Shown here one piece after another: positions 46,255 to 55,057 of a DNA stretch of 64,000 bases. The notes beneath the pieces were generated by a model that worked only from the letters and a program-made list of their open reading frames with translations, was not told the origin of the DNA and searched no databases. A program made the position numbers and the translations under genes. The number at the start of each line of letters is the position of its first letter. The first letter of the stretch is position 1. The DNA is from Enhygromyxa salina (lineage in GTDB: Bacteria > Myxococcota_A > Polyangia > Nannocystales > Nannocystaceae), in the NCBI RefSeq assembly GCF_002994615.1, contig NZ_PVNK01000263.1, forward strand, positions 1 to 64,000, given 5' to 3'.

Positions 46255-46355
46255 TAGGGGGCCACGCAGACGACTGCGAGGCACATACGAGCCCACCGAG
46301 GGAGGGAGCGAAGCGACCGACCGACCTGCCGCTTGCGGCAGTGCGTGGCAGAGTC
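46255..46355. repeat. Inverted repeat, right copy (~100 bp) flanking the ATPase gene
   Basis: Opposite-orientation partner of 44789-44884. It is itself bracketed by two direct copies of gacgcctgcgggggtcctag (46223-46242 and 46359-46378). Confidence 0.7.
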
Positions 46356-46418
46356 GCTGACGCCTGCGGGGGTCCTAGAGCGCTTGCGCGCTGGGCCCGG
46401 CCGGGACTAACTAAGTAG

Positions 46419-48335
46419 GTGCATGGGGTTGTTCGGGGAGGAGCGTCGCTGAGGACTGTGGTTGCGATGCTCGGGCTGCTCGCTCCGATGCTGGGGTGCG
46501 GCGCCCACCTGTATCGAGCGCACGATGACGAGGTCTCGAGCAGTGCGGCGGCGACGGCGGAGGGCCTCGACTGGAGCCAGAGCTTCGCCAACGATCGAGC
46601 GCAGCGCGACGAGCTCGACCAGCGCGAGGCCGAGCTGTCATGGAGCTACGCGCACACCCGCCGTGACGCGGAGCTGTTCGACGTGCTCAACGAGTCGGTC
46701 GGGGAGCGCTCGTGGGCCAAGCTCGAGCTCGGCTTCGTCGAGCTCGCGGCCTGCTTGCTCGAGGGGGTCGACAGCGCCCGAGCGTGTCGCGGCTCGGGCA
46801 CGGACGCCGAGCTCGAGCGCGCCCGGGCGCTGGTGTTCGACGACTGCAGCGGGGACAGCTGCGCGTGGATCGACGCGCTCGGCGGGTTGCGGGGGGCGAG
46901 CGCGGCGCTGCGTGAACAGCTCGCCGCCTACGATCGCGCGCGCGCGCTGGCGGGGCGCTCGATCCGGCTGGCGCCCGCGGCCCAGTGCCCGGTCCCAACC
47001 CGGGTTCCGAGCGCGCTCGACGAGGACGCCAAGCTGCTCGAGCGGGCCTGCGATGGCTACGAGCTCGCGCTCGCGCGGGTCGCCGCGGCGCTCCCGGAGG
47101 ACGCCGGGCTGCGCGGGCGGATCGAGCGGCTCCAGCGCTTGATCGCGGCCCGCGATCGCTATCGTCGACAGCTGCGCATGGCCGTCGCACAGCTGAGCCC
47201 GCAGACCTGGGACCAGCTCGAGCGCCCGGACCCGGACGGGCTCCCGGCCAAGGCCGTCGCCTACGACGAGCTTCAGCGCGAGCTTGGCCTCGAGCTCGCG
47301 CGGGCGCGCGCAGGGGACTACAGCGATCTGGGCCTCGAGGGCACCTTGCTGATCGCCCGCGAGCACTACGATGCGCTCGTGCGCGTGATCGCGGTCCCGG
47401 TCGAGATCTACACCTCACCGCTGCCGCTCGCCGAGGACGCCGCGCCCGGAGCCGACGATCCCGGCGCCGACGATGGCGAGGGCCCGGGCGAAGCCTCGGA
47501 CTGGACGATCGTCGAGGAGCTCGGGCGCGAGCTCGGGCCGGTGTTCGGCGAGGCCTGGGTCGAGCTGCAGTCGCTCCAGGCTCGGGCCGAGCGGACCACG
47601 CTGCTGTTCTCGGCCGAGGTCGAGCGCGTGCAGATCGACGCGATCTCCCGGCGGCTCGCGCTCGCCAACGCGCGGGTGCTGCTCGAGCTCGGGACCGTCG
47701 AGACCGAGCTGTTCGCGCTCTCGCGTCTGCGCGCGCGCCTGCGCGACGACTGGATCCCGGCGACGCGTCCGTCGAGCCCCGCGCGCGAGCAGCTCGACCG
47801 GCGCGGGCTCGCGCTGCAGGTGGCCGAGGCGGCGCTCGGCGAGGCCGAGGAAGCCCGAGCAGAGGCCGCGGCCAAGACTCGGGGCAACACGACCAAGCTC
47901 GTCGAGGCCACGCGGCGCGTCGCCGAGGCGCAGGCGGGGTTCGACGCGGCCAGCGACGCCTACGCGGAGCTGATCGCCGAGCACGGCGCGGTCTTGTGCC
48001 GACGCAGCGGGACCGTGCTCCAAAGCTGGCTGCGCGACGGGGCCTGCATCGAGCCGATCGAGCGCCTCGTCAGCCTCCACACCGAGATGTGGACCGTGGT
48101 CGTCCCGCGGCTCGAGTCGCTCCAGCGCGGGGTCGCCCGTCGCCACGACGAGGCCGAGCTGATCCGGGCCGAGGCCGGGCTGAAGATCCGTGTCACCTAC
48201 ATCGCGGCCTCGGTCGCGGCGCTCCAGCGCTTCAACGCAGGCGGGCTCGAAGGCCAGGACCTCGCGGCGATCGTCGGCGCGGTCGTCGGTGTCGGGCTCG
48301 GCACCGCGATCGCTGCGGGGGTCTACATCCCATGA
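46419..48335 (+). CDS. Large lipoprotein rich in coiled coil
   Basis: 638 residues (initiation a few codons later, at 46458 or 46467, is possible). Lipobox APMLGC near residue 27. The rest is dominated by Ala/Glu/Leu/Arg heptad-like helices, for example RLQRLIAARDRYRRQLRMAV and VAEAALGEAEEARAEAAAKT, with an acidic Gly/Asp insert about 345-365. The last ~22 residues are hydrophobic and Gly-rich (AIVGAVVGVGLGTAIAAGVY), resembling a membrane-inserting or glycine-zipper segment. No family recognised. Overlaps the next gene by ATGA, so the two products probably act together, likely at the outer membrane. Confidence 0.72.
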   Translation: MHGVVRGGASLRTVVAMLGLLAPMLGCGAHLYRAHDDEVSSSAAATAEGLDWSQSFANDRAQRDELDQREAELSWSYAHTRRDAELFDVLNESVGERSWAKLELGFVELAACLLEGVDSARACRGSGTDAELERARALVFDDCSGDSCAWIDALGGLRGASAALREQLAAYDRARALAGRSIRLAPAAQCPVPTRVPSALDEDAKLLERACDGYELALARVAAALPEDAGLRGRIERLQRLIAARDRYRRQLRMAVAQLSPQTWDQLERPDPDGLPAKAVAYDELQRELGLELARARAGDYSDLGLEGTLLIAREHYDALVRVIAVPVEIYTSPLPLAEDAAPGADDPGADDGEGPGEASDWTIVEELGRELGPVFGEAWVELQSLQARAERTTLLFSAEVERVQIDAISRRLALANARVLLELGTVETELFALSRLRARLRDDWIPATRPSSPAREQLDRRGLALQVAEAALGEAEEARAEAAAKTRGNTTKLVEATRRVAEAQAGFDAASDAYAELIAEHGAVLCRRSGTVLQSWLRDGACIEPIERLVSLHTEMWTVVVPRLESLQRGVARRHDEAELIRAEAGLKIRVTYIAASVAALQRFNAGGLEGQDLAAIVGAVVGVGLGTAIAAGVYIP

Positions 48336-48883
48336 GTGGCCTCGCTCATCTTTGCGGGGCTCGACGACCCGGGCTCTGGTTCGGGCTCTGGTTCGGGGTC
48401 GGGCTGTGTGCGTCGCTGGGCTGCGCGCGAGGGCAGATGCGGGACAGCGCTTCGGCCGTCGCGGGCGCCGTCGGCGAGCTGCGGGTTGACGTCGAGCATC
48501 AACAGCAGCTGCGCACAGAGCTCGCGCGCTCGACCGCCAGCCGCATCGCTCGCGTTGAGGCAGAGATCGCGGCCCAGGCCGCCGGGCGCCAGGCGGATCG
48601 GCCGAACGAGCTCCAGTACCTGCGCGTTGCGTTCCTGAACCTGGCCAGGAAGACCGAGGAGGACGCCGACCCACGCTTCGTCTCGACGATGGCCGACGAG
48701 GTCGAGCGGCGCGAGATCGAGGCCGGCTACCTCGGCCACATCGACGAGCTCGAGTCGCTGCGGGTCCTGCTTCAGCGCCTCGCCGAGGGCTCGAGGCGCG
48801 CCGAGGTCGAGCTCTACCTGCGCGTCGGCGCCGAGGCAGCGGCCGCCGCGGGCGCCTCATGGACGGCCTCGAGCGGCGACTGA
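48332..48883 (+). CDS. Small helical lipoprotein coupled to the preceding gene
   Basis: 183 residues. Signal with lipobox CASLGC near residue 31. The mature part is nearly all charged helix (LRVDVEHQQQLRTELARSTA, ADEVERREIEAGYLGHIDEL). No family assigned. The ATG overlaps the stop of the 638-residue lipoprotein gene, indicating translational coupling and perhaps a complex of two lipid-anchored coiled-coil proteins. Confidence 0.72.
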   Translation: MSGLAHLCGARRPGLWFGLWFGVGLCASLGCARGQMRDSASAVAGAVGELRVDVEHQQQLRTELARSTASRIARVEAEIAAQAAGRQADRPNELQYLRVAFLNLARKTEEDADPRFVSTMADEVERREIEAGYLGHIDELESLRVLLQRLAEGSRRAEVELYLRVGAEAAAAAGASWTASSGD

Positions 48884-48900
48884 TGCGGTACTGTATCGAC

Positions 48901-48968
48901 ACTCAGGACCTAGGGGCCGAGCGGAGCGAGGTTGTCGGGGCGGAGGCCCGAGTCTTGGAGACGATGAA
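48901..48968. repeat. Diverged, inverted copy of the 75-bp repeat
   Basis: The reverse complement reads cgtctccaagactcggg ... ccccgacaacctcgct ... aggtcctg, about 90% identical over 64 bp to the array at 7638-7823. It sits directly before the start of the next gene. Confidence 0.8.
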
Positions 48969-48971
48969 GAC

Positions 48972-49505
48972 ATGACTGAGGGACAGACCAGAAGGGCCGC
49001 GCGAGCGCAGCGGCGGGCGCAGCGGCAGGCCGAGCGAGATCGTCGTCGGGCCGAGCGGGCGGTCGCGCGCCTGGTGCCGGGGACCAGGGCGCCGGACGTC
49101 GACCCGGGGACCACGATCGTCACGGCCCCGAACGAGGAGCTCCGTCGGCGCCGGACCTTCAAGCTGCTCGAGCGAGCCCACATGGAGCTCGTGTGCAGCC
49201 GTGAGGCCGTGGCGCTGCAGCTGTTTGGCGCCGCGCCCGGAACCGATGAGCACGAGGCGCTCGCGCGTCGGGTCGAGGCCTTCAATGACGAGATCGATGA
49301 TCTGCGCGGACTCAGCGACGAGCTCCTGCGCCAGGTCCACCCCCTCGCGCTCGACGGCGATCGACTCGTCGAGCTCGAGGGGACGCTGGCCTCGGCTCGC
49401 GTCGTCGCCGATGCATCTCAGCGAGCAGACGCGCTGCTCGGCGTGGCGGAGCAGGTCCTCGGCGCGTTCGACGACGCGCTCGACGGGCTCGACGCGCCGA
49501 GCTGA
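48972..49505 (+). CDS. Uncharacterised cytoplasmic protein, basic N-terminus plus helical domain
   Basis: 177 residues. Residues 3-35 are very Arg/Ala-rich (RRAARAQRRAQRQAERDRRR), a probable nucleic-acid- or membrane-contacting helix. The rest is helical and acidic, with EELRRRRTFKLLERAHMELV and FNDEIDDLRGLSDELLRQVH. No signal peptide, family or catalytic motif seen. The 5' end abuts a copy of the 75-bp repeat, so its promoter may lie inside that repeat. Confidence 0.6.
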   Translation: MTEGQTRRAARAQRRAQRQAERDRRRAERAVARLVPGTRAPDVDPGTTIVTAPNEELRRRRTFKLLERAHMELVCSREAVALQLFGAAPGTDEHEALARRVEAFNDEIDDLRGLSDELLRQVHPLALDGDRLVELEGTLASARVVADASQRADALLGVAEQVLGAFDDALDGLDAPS

Positions 49506-49592
49506 CCCGCAACCCGGGCGAGGCGAGGCGAGGCGGGCGAGGCGGCCGGGACTCGGGGTGGTCTGACAGGCAGCCCGTGGTCGAAAGACCAA

Positions 49593-49967
49593 TCAGGCGG
49601 GGCGGGGGAGGCAGGCGCAGCTGCCCTCGTCCCAGACGTGCGTGGCGTCGCACTGCGCGACCACGCTGCAGGTGCTGCCACAGTCGCCGATCTCCACGCA
49701 GGTCTGGCTGCAGCCCTCATCGGACGCGCACGCCTGACATTGCCACTCGCAGGCGCGGGCCTTGTCGGCCCCGGCGTGGTCGGCGTAGTCGGCGTACTTG
49801 GCGTAGTTGGAGGCGGAGGGGGAGTTGTCTTGCTCGGAGTGCGCGTCTTGCTCCGGCTGGCCGACCGACTGCTTGAAGTCGTCGCGCTTGTCCTCGACGC
49901 CACCACTGAGCACCGGCGCGAGCGCCAGTCCAAACAGCAAGACGAAGAATGTGGTCAGCTTGTACAT
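49593..49967 (-). CDS. Small secreted Cys-rich protein
   Basis: 124 residues from the ATG at 49967 (an earlier in-frame ATG at 50000 precedes the signal). Signal peptide MYKLTTFFVLLFGLALAPVL. An acidic, Gln/Ser/Asp-rich segment with ASNYAKYADYADHAG is followed by a C-terminal module of 10 Cys (CEWQCQACASDEGC ... CGSTCSVVAQC ... CAC). Likely exported and disulphide-bonded. No family recognised. Confidence 0.65.
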   Translation of the reverse strand: MYKLTTFFVLLFGLALAPVLSGGVEDKRDDFKQSVGQPEQDAHSEQDNSPSASNYAKYADYADHAGADKARACEWQCQACASDEGCSQTCVEIGDCGSTCSVVAQCDATHVWDEGSCACLPRPA

Positions 49968-50252
49968 GTGCCGGGGAGCCCGCCGCTGGAGCCCAGCCAT
50001 TGTTCAAGCAATCGCGGTGAGGATCAATGCATCGCTGGCAGGCCCCAACACTGGTCCCGGGGTCAGGATCTCGATCTTTCGATCAAAAGATGGCGAAAAT
50101 GATGCGCTACGTGGGTGCTTCTGAGTAAAAATGATAGAAAGCTCACGCGCGATCCCGAGCATCGCTTGCGAAAGTTCAGGATCGCGCAGCTCGGGAGCGC
50201 CGAATTTAGTGCGCCCCTGGGCCCCTCTCGGGTGCTGCGTATCAGCTGCGTA
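49968..50252. other. Gene-free gap between two minus-strand genes
   Basis: 285 bp, A/T-richer than its surroundings around 50090-50150. Holds the terminator of the FHA-WD40 gene and the promoter of the small Cys-rich gene by position; no clear motif seen. Confidence 0.4.
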
Positions 50253-53200
50253 TTATCCGCAGATCGCGTTGTAGGGCTGACTGGGCAGCCATGTCTGCCA
50301 CTCTTGCTCGCTCGGGCTCCGCCCGGCCGCGTAGCAGCCGAGCCGAACCATCTCGGGCGCGCTCATTGGCCACACCCGCGCGGTGCCGTCGTAGCTGCCG
50401 GTCAGCAAGAAGCTGCCGTCGATGGGCATGGCCAGGGCCGAGACTTTCTTTTCGTGGCCCTCGAGCACCTGGTGATCGTCGCGTCCCTCGACCGACGGCG
50501 TGGGGTACCAGATGTGCACGGTGCCGTCGCCGTTGCCCGTGTAGAGGCGCTCGGAGTCGGGCCCGAAGTGGACCCACTCGACCCCGTTGGAGTTGCTCAT
50601 CTCGTAGATCCGCGGCTTCTCTTCGGGGTGCTCGGAGGCGAGGTCCCACAGCCGCACGGTGCCGTCGCGGCTGCCGGTTGCGACCCACTTGCCGTCGTTG
50701 GAGAAGCTCGCGCTGTTGATCGTGTCGTCGTGGCCGCGCAGGATCACGGTCTTCTGGGCGAGGCCGTTGGCGCCGTATGTCCACAAGCGCGCGTTGCGAT
50801 CGGCGCTGCCCGACAGCATCCACTTGCCGTCACCGCTGAACTCCAGCGCCCAGATCTCGCCCTCGTGAGGCTGGTAGCCCTTCTCGAACTTGCCGAGGGG
50901 TTTCTCCAGGTTCCAGGTCATGACCTGGCCGGTGATGTCGGCCGAGATCAAGTAGCGGTCGTCGGGGGAGACCGCGAGGCGCACGACCTCGCTGTTGTGG
51001 CCGATGAGCTCGGTCCCGGCCCAGCCTGCCTCGGCGGTCCAGGCGCGCACGGACTTGTCGGTCGCGCACGAGAACAGCCGCGCCCCGTCGGAGGTGAACG
51101 CGAGATCCATGATCTCGCCCTCGTGGCCCTCGAGCTTCTTGACCGTCTCGCTGGGCTTGTCTTTGACGATGTCCCAGACCATCACGTCTTGGCCCTGGCC
51201 GGCGGTCGCGGCGTAGCGGCCTCCAGGCGCGAGCGCGGCCGCGTTGATCGCTTTTTCGTGGCCGACGAGGACGTCGTGGGGGTAGGGCCGCCCGCTGGGC
51301 TCGAACTCCCACAGGACCGCCCGGTTGTCGCCGCCGACGCTCAAGAAGCGCTTGCCGTCGCGGCTCACGTCGATGTCGTTGATCGGGCCGGTGTGCGAGC
51401 GCGCGGCGAAGTAGTTGCCGTTCGACGAGTCCTGGCCGCCGCGGTAGTCCCAGACGTAGGCGTTGCCGTCGCTCGAGCCCGAGATCAGCCAGCGGCCGTC
51501 GGCCGAGAGGCCCAGGGCCTTGGCGTCGCGGGTGTGGCCCGGAAACTCGACGCTCTCGACCACGAGCGCGCGCTTGGCCAGGTTCCAGGCGATGACCTTG
51601 GCGTCCTTGCCCGCGGTCACGGCCCAGCTGCTGCTCGCGTCGACGCGCAGGTCGTTGATGCCCTGGGTGTGGCCGCCCTTGAAGGTGACGCCGCTGGCCG
51701 AGGGGTCCTTGGCGCCGAGCTCCCAGATCCGCAAGGTGTTGTCGCTCGACGCGGTCACGGCGAGCTTCGAGTCCGGGGTGATCGCGACCTTGTTGACCGG
51801 GCCCTTGTGCCCGAGCAGCACGATCGGGTTGCGCCACGGCGCCGCCGAGCTCAGGTTCCACATCCGCGCGGTCATGTCCTGGCTGGTGCTGATCAGCCAG
51901 TGGCCGTCGTTGCTGACGTCGACGGCGAGGACCGGGGCCTCGTGGCCGTTGAGCGTGATCCGCTTGCCGACGCGGCCGTTGTCGAGCGCCCAGATCTTGA
52001 CGCTCATGTCGTCGCTGCAGGTGTACGCGGCGCTGCCGTCACCTGCGATCGCCACGTCGGTGATCGTGCCCTCGTGGCCCGAGAGCGAGGCGGTCGGGGT
52101 GGTTGGATCGGCGGCGTGCAGATCCCAGATCCGCGGCCGCCCGTCCTCGCTCGACGACGAGATCATCCAGCGCCCGTCGGTCGAGAAGTCGAGCGCGTCG
52201 ACCTTGCCCGAGTGCGCGCGGAGGATGCGGGAGTCGGTCCCGGGGTCGTCGGCACGCAGATCCCACAGCCGGATCGTGCGGTCCTCGGCCGTGGTCACCA
52301 GCCAGCGACCGTCGGGCGAGACCTCGGCCAGCTCGATCGGGCCCTGGTGGCCGCGGAGGTTGAGGGGCTTGGTGCTGCCCTTGGCGAGATCCCAGACCTT
52401 GGCGTCCTTGCCGGTCGTGGCGATGGCCTTGTCGCCGGTCGGCGAGAGCGCGACGGCGGTCACGGCCTTGCCGCTGCCAGCGTTGAGCTCGTCGACCAGC
52501 GCGCGGCCGCGGGTCTGGCCGAGGCTGGTCCGGAGCGCGCGGTCGGGATCAGAGCCGGCGACGACGGGCGTGCCCGCGACGATGTGGAGCGCCGCCGCGG
52601 CGATCAGCGCGGCGGTCCGGGGATCGGTCTCGGCGGTTGCGATCGCGTCGGCTGCGGCCTTGTTGGCGACCGCGTAGACCTCGGGCTCGTCCTCGCGGAT
52701 CGTCGTTTTTTTCTTGTCGTCGTCGTCGTCGTCCTTGTCGGGCTCGCCGGGGCCGCTGCCGATCAGCAGCTTGGCCACGAGCCCGCCGAGGGCGATGGTC
52801 CCGAGGCCCGCGCCGACGAAGCCCGCGATCCTGATCGCCTTCTTGCGCTTGAGGTTCTTGCTCGCTTCGATGAACTCGCGGTGCAGGGTCGTGGGCTTGG
52901 GGTCGCGGTTGCGCGAGCGCGCGTACCAAAGCTCCGCCTCTTTGATGGTCTTGCCGCCGAGCAACATGTTGTCGCTGCGGCCGCTGTCGTCCCACGCGTT
53001 GGCGAGCTCGTCCCAGCGCATGTACTCGTCGTCGGGCTCGCCGGGCTTGCGACGCTCGCGGCGGGCCGGGATCTTCGAGCCCCCGTCGGCGCCCGGCATC
53101 GCACCGAGGCCGCCACCCGCGAGGCTCGGCATGCCGCCCGCGGATGCCCCCTGCGGAGCGCCGCCGAGGGAAGGGGCGCCGCCGAGGGAGGGAGCGCCGC

Positions 53201-54560
53201 CGAGGGAGGGGGCGCCGCCGAGGGAAGGGGCGCCGCCGAGGGAAGGGGCGCCGCCGAGGGAAGGGGCGCCGCCGAGGGAGGGGGCGCCGCCGAGAGAGGG
53301 AGCGGCGCCGCCGAGAGAGGGAGCGCCGCCGCCGAGGGAGGGAGCACCGCCGCCGAGGGAGGGAGCACCGCCGCCGAGGGAAGGAGCACCGCCACCGAGG
53401 GAGGGAGCACCGCCACCAAGGGAAGGAGCACCGCCACCAAGGGAAGGAGCACCGCCACCGAGGGAAGGAGCACCGCCGCCGAGGGAAGGAGCCCCGCCAC
53501 CAAGGGAGGGAGCGCCGCCACCGAGGGAAGGAGCACCGCCACCAAGGGAAGGAGCTCCGCCGCCGGCGAGAGAGGGGGGACCGCCGCCGGCGAGAGAGGG
53601 GGGACCGCCGCCGGCGAGCGAGGGGGGACCGCCGCCGCCGAGCGAGGGTGGCCCGCCACCACCGAGGGAGGGAGGCCCGCCGCCGAGTCCGGGAGGCCCG
53701 CCGCCGAGTCCGGGAGGCCCACCGCCGAGCCCGGGAGGCCCGCCGCCGAGCCCGGGAGGCCCGCCGAGGCCAGGACCACCCTGGAGCTTGGGCGCTCCAC
53801 CGAGAGCGGGGGGCACCGTGTGACCGGCATCGGCCGGGAGCCCGCCGCCACCACCACCGCCGCCGCCGCCCATCATCGGGGGAAGCGTCTTGCCGCCCTG
53901 TCGAGGACTGGGGGGGCCTTCGGCGAGGTTCGGGGGTCCCGGAGGTCCACCTCCGAGCGAGGGTGGCCCCTGCATGTTGGAGGGGGGCCCCTGCATGTTG
54001 GGAGGAGGTCCACCGGGGCCGCGCATGTTGGGAGGCGGTCCGCCCGGCCCTCGCATGTTGGGAGCTCCGCCGGGGCGCGGGGCCCCGCCGGGGCCGCGCA
54101 TGTTGGGCGGAGGTCCGCCGGGGCCGCGCATGTTGGGCGGAGGTCCACCGGGGCCGCGCATGTTGGGCGGAGGTCCACCGGGGCCGCGCATGTTGGGCGG
54201 AGGCCCTCCGGGTCCGCCGCGGTTGACGATCGGCTGCGCCATCGCGCCGGCGCTCGCGCCAGCGCCTTGCTGGTCCGCGATGACCTTCAGGGTCCAGCGC
54301 GCGATGACGATCTCGTCGCCGGGCTTGAGCGGGCTCGGCTGCACGACCTTCTGGCGGTTTAGATAGGTCCCGTTGGTCGAGCCGAGGTCCTGGACCTGAA
54401 AGCCGTTGCCGACCCGGCTGATTTGGCAGTGCCGTCCGGAGATGCCGGCCGTCTGGAGGCGCAGGTCGTTACCTTCACGGCGTCCGATCGTCACGGCCGG
54501 CCGATCGAAGGTCAGCAGCCGTGGCGGCTTGCCCTCTTCGCTGAGCGAGATGCGAATCAT
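50253..54560 (-). CDS. Giant FHA / low-complexity / transmembrane / WD40 protein
   Basis: 1435 residues from the ATG at 54560. The FHA domain is at 1-95 (TIGRREGNDLRL, GISGRHCQISR, DLGSTNGTYLN), which binds phosphothreonine. Residues about 110-485 are Gly/Pro-rich, first NMRGPGGPPP then some twenty GGAPSLGG units. Residues about 490-575 are charged and include DDEYMRWDELANAWDDSGRS. One TM helix lies about 577-600 (IAGFVGAGLGTIALGG), followed by an Asp/Lys hinge. The C-terminal ~740 residues hold about 16 WD40 repeats (GHEGTITDVAI, GHDDTINSASF and so on), enough for two propellers. The topology implies a cytoplasmic FHA and propellers on the other side, or the reverse if the helix inverts. A role in kinase signalling is inference. 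Confidence 0.88.
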   Translation of the reverse strand: MIRISLSEEGKPPRLLTFDRPAVTIGRREGNDLRLQTAGISGRHCQISRVGNGFQVQDLGSTNGTYLNRQKVVQPSPLKPGDEIVIARWTLKVIADQQGAGASAGAMAQPIVNRGGPGGPPPNMRGPGGPPPNMRGPGGPPPNMRGPGGPPPNMRGPGGAPRPGGAPNMRGPGGPPPNMRGPGGPPPNMQGPPSNMQGPPSLGGGPPGPPNLAEGPPSPRQGGKTLPPMMGGGGGGGGGGLPADAGHTVPPALGGAPKLQGGPGLGGPPGLGGGPPGLGGGPPGLGGGPPGLGGGPPSLGGGGPPSLGGGGPPSLAGGGPPSLAGGGPPSLAGGGAPSLGGGAPSLGGGAPSLGGGAPSLGGGAPSLGGGAPSLGGGAPSLGGGAPSLGGGAPSLGGGAPSLGGGAPSLGGGAPSLGGAAPSLGGAPSLGGAPSLGGAPSLGGAPSLGGAPSLGGAPSLGGAPSLGGAPQGASAGGMPSLAGGGLGAMPGADGGSKIPARRERRKPGEPDDEYMRWDELANAWDDSGRSDNMLLGGKTIKEAELWYARSRNRDPKPTTLHREFIEASKNLKRKKAIRIAGFVGAGLGTIALGGLVAKLLIGSGPGEPDKDDDDDDKKKTTIREDEPEVYAVANKAAADAIATAETDPRTAALIAAAALHIVAGTPVVAGSDPDRALRTSLGQTRGRALVDELNAGSGKAVTAVALSPTGDKAIATTGKDAKVWDLAKGSTKPLNLRGHQGPIELAEVSPDGRWLVTTAEDRTIRLWDLRADDPGTDSRILRAHSGKVDALDFSTDGRWMISSSSEDGRPRIWDLHAADPTTPTASLSGHEGTITDVAIAGDGSAAYTCSDDMSVKIWALDNGRVGKRITLNGHEAPVLAVDVSNDGHWLISTSQDMTARMWNLSSAAPWRNPIVLLGHKGPVNKVAITPDSKLAVTASSDNTLRIWELGAKDPSASGVTFKGGHTQGINDLRVDASSSWAVTAGKDAKVIAWNLAKRALVVESVEFPGHTRDAKALGLSADGRWLISGSSDGNAYVWDYRGGQDSSNGNYFAARSHTGPINDIDVSRDGKRFLSVGGDNRAVLWEFEPSGRPYPHDVLVGHEKAINAAALAPGGRYAATAGQGQDVMVWDIVKDKPSETVKKLEGHEGEIMDLAFTSDGARLFSCATDKSVRAWTAEAGWAGTELIGHNSEVVRLAVSPDDRYLISADITGQVMTWNLEKPLGKFEKGYQPHEGEIWALEFSGDGKWMLSGSADRNARLWTYGANGLAQKTVILRGHDDTINSASFSNDGKWVATGSRDGTVRLWDLASEHPEEKPRIYEMSNSNGVEWVHFGPDSERLYTGNGDGTVHIWYPTPSVEGRDDHQVLEGHEKKVSALAMPIDGSFLLTGSYDGTARVWPMSAPEMVRLGCYAAGRSPSEQEWQTWLPSQPYNAICG

Positions 54561-54632
54561 GGCGTTCAACCGAGAGACTAACCCGGCGATCGCCCTCAAA
54601 GCCACGGGGTCACTGGCCCTCCCAGACCTGGG

Positions 54633-55020
54633 TCGAGCGCTGCGCGCTCGACCCAGGTCTTCTCGTCTTCAAGGGGCCTTTCGAAAAGGCCCCTCGCTGC
54701 GGCGGCGAAGCCCCCTCCGCTCACCCCAAACGCTCGCCTCACGGCTCGTACTCGCCCTGAATCGAGCGCTGCGCGCTCGACCCAGGTCTTCTCGTCTTCA
54801 AGGGGCCTTTCGAAAAGGCCCCTCGCTGCGGCGGCGAAGCCCCCTCCGCTCCCCCTAAACGCTCGCCTCACGGCTCGTACTCGCCCTGAATCAAGCGCTG
54901 CGCGCTCGACCCAGATCTTCTCGTCTTCAAGGGGCCTTTCGAAGAGGCCTTTCGAAGAGGCCCCTCGCTGCGGCGGCGAAGCCCCTCCGCTCCCCCCAAA
55001 CGCTCGCCTCACGGCTGTTT
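54633..55020. repeat. 129-bp tandem repeat, three copies
   Basis: Units start at 54633, 54762 and 54891, each beginning tcgagcgctgcgcgctcgac (a short palindrome) and continuing through aaggggcctttcgaaaaggc (a second palindrome) to ggctcgtactcgccctga. The third copy carries a local duplication of cctttcgaagagg. A single diverged copy lies at 44887-45035. The array fills the gap between the FHA-WD40 start and the FlhB-like gene. Confidence 0.9.
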
Positions 55021-55057
55021 TGTTGCGATTGGACCGCGGGGCTGCGAGGACCCTGGG

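Noticed and set aside
53150-53790. Regular ~24-bp repeats resembling a CRISPR array
   Set aside because: Repeats are in frame, have no distinct spacers and encode the GGAPSLGG linker.
50115-54362. Plus-strand open frame of ~1400 codons opposite the FHA-WD40 gene
   Set aside because: Low-complexity antisense translation; the minus strand shows clear FHA and WD40 motifs.
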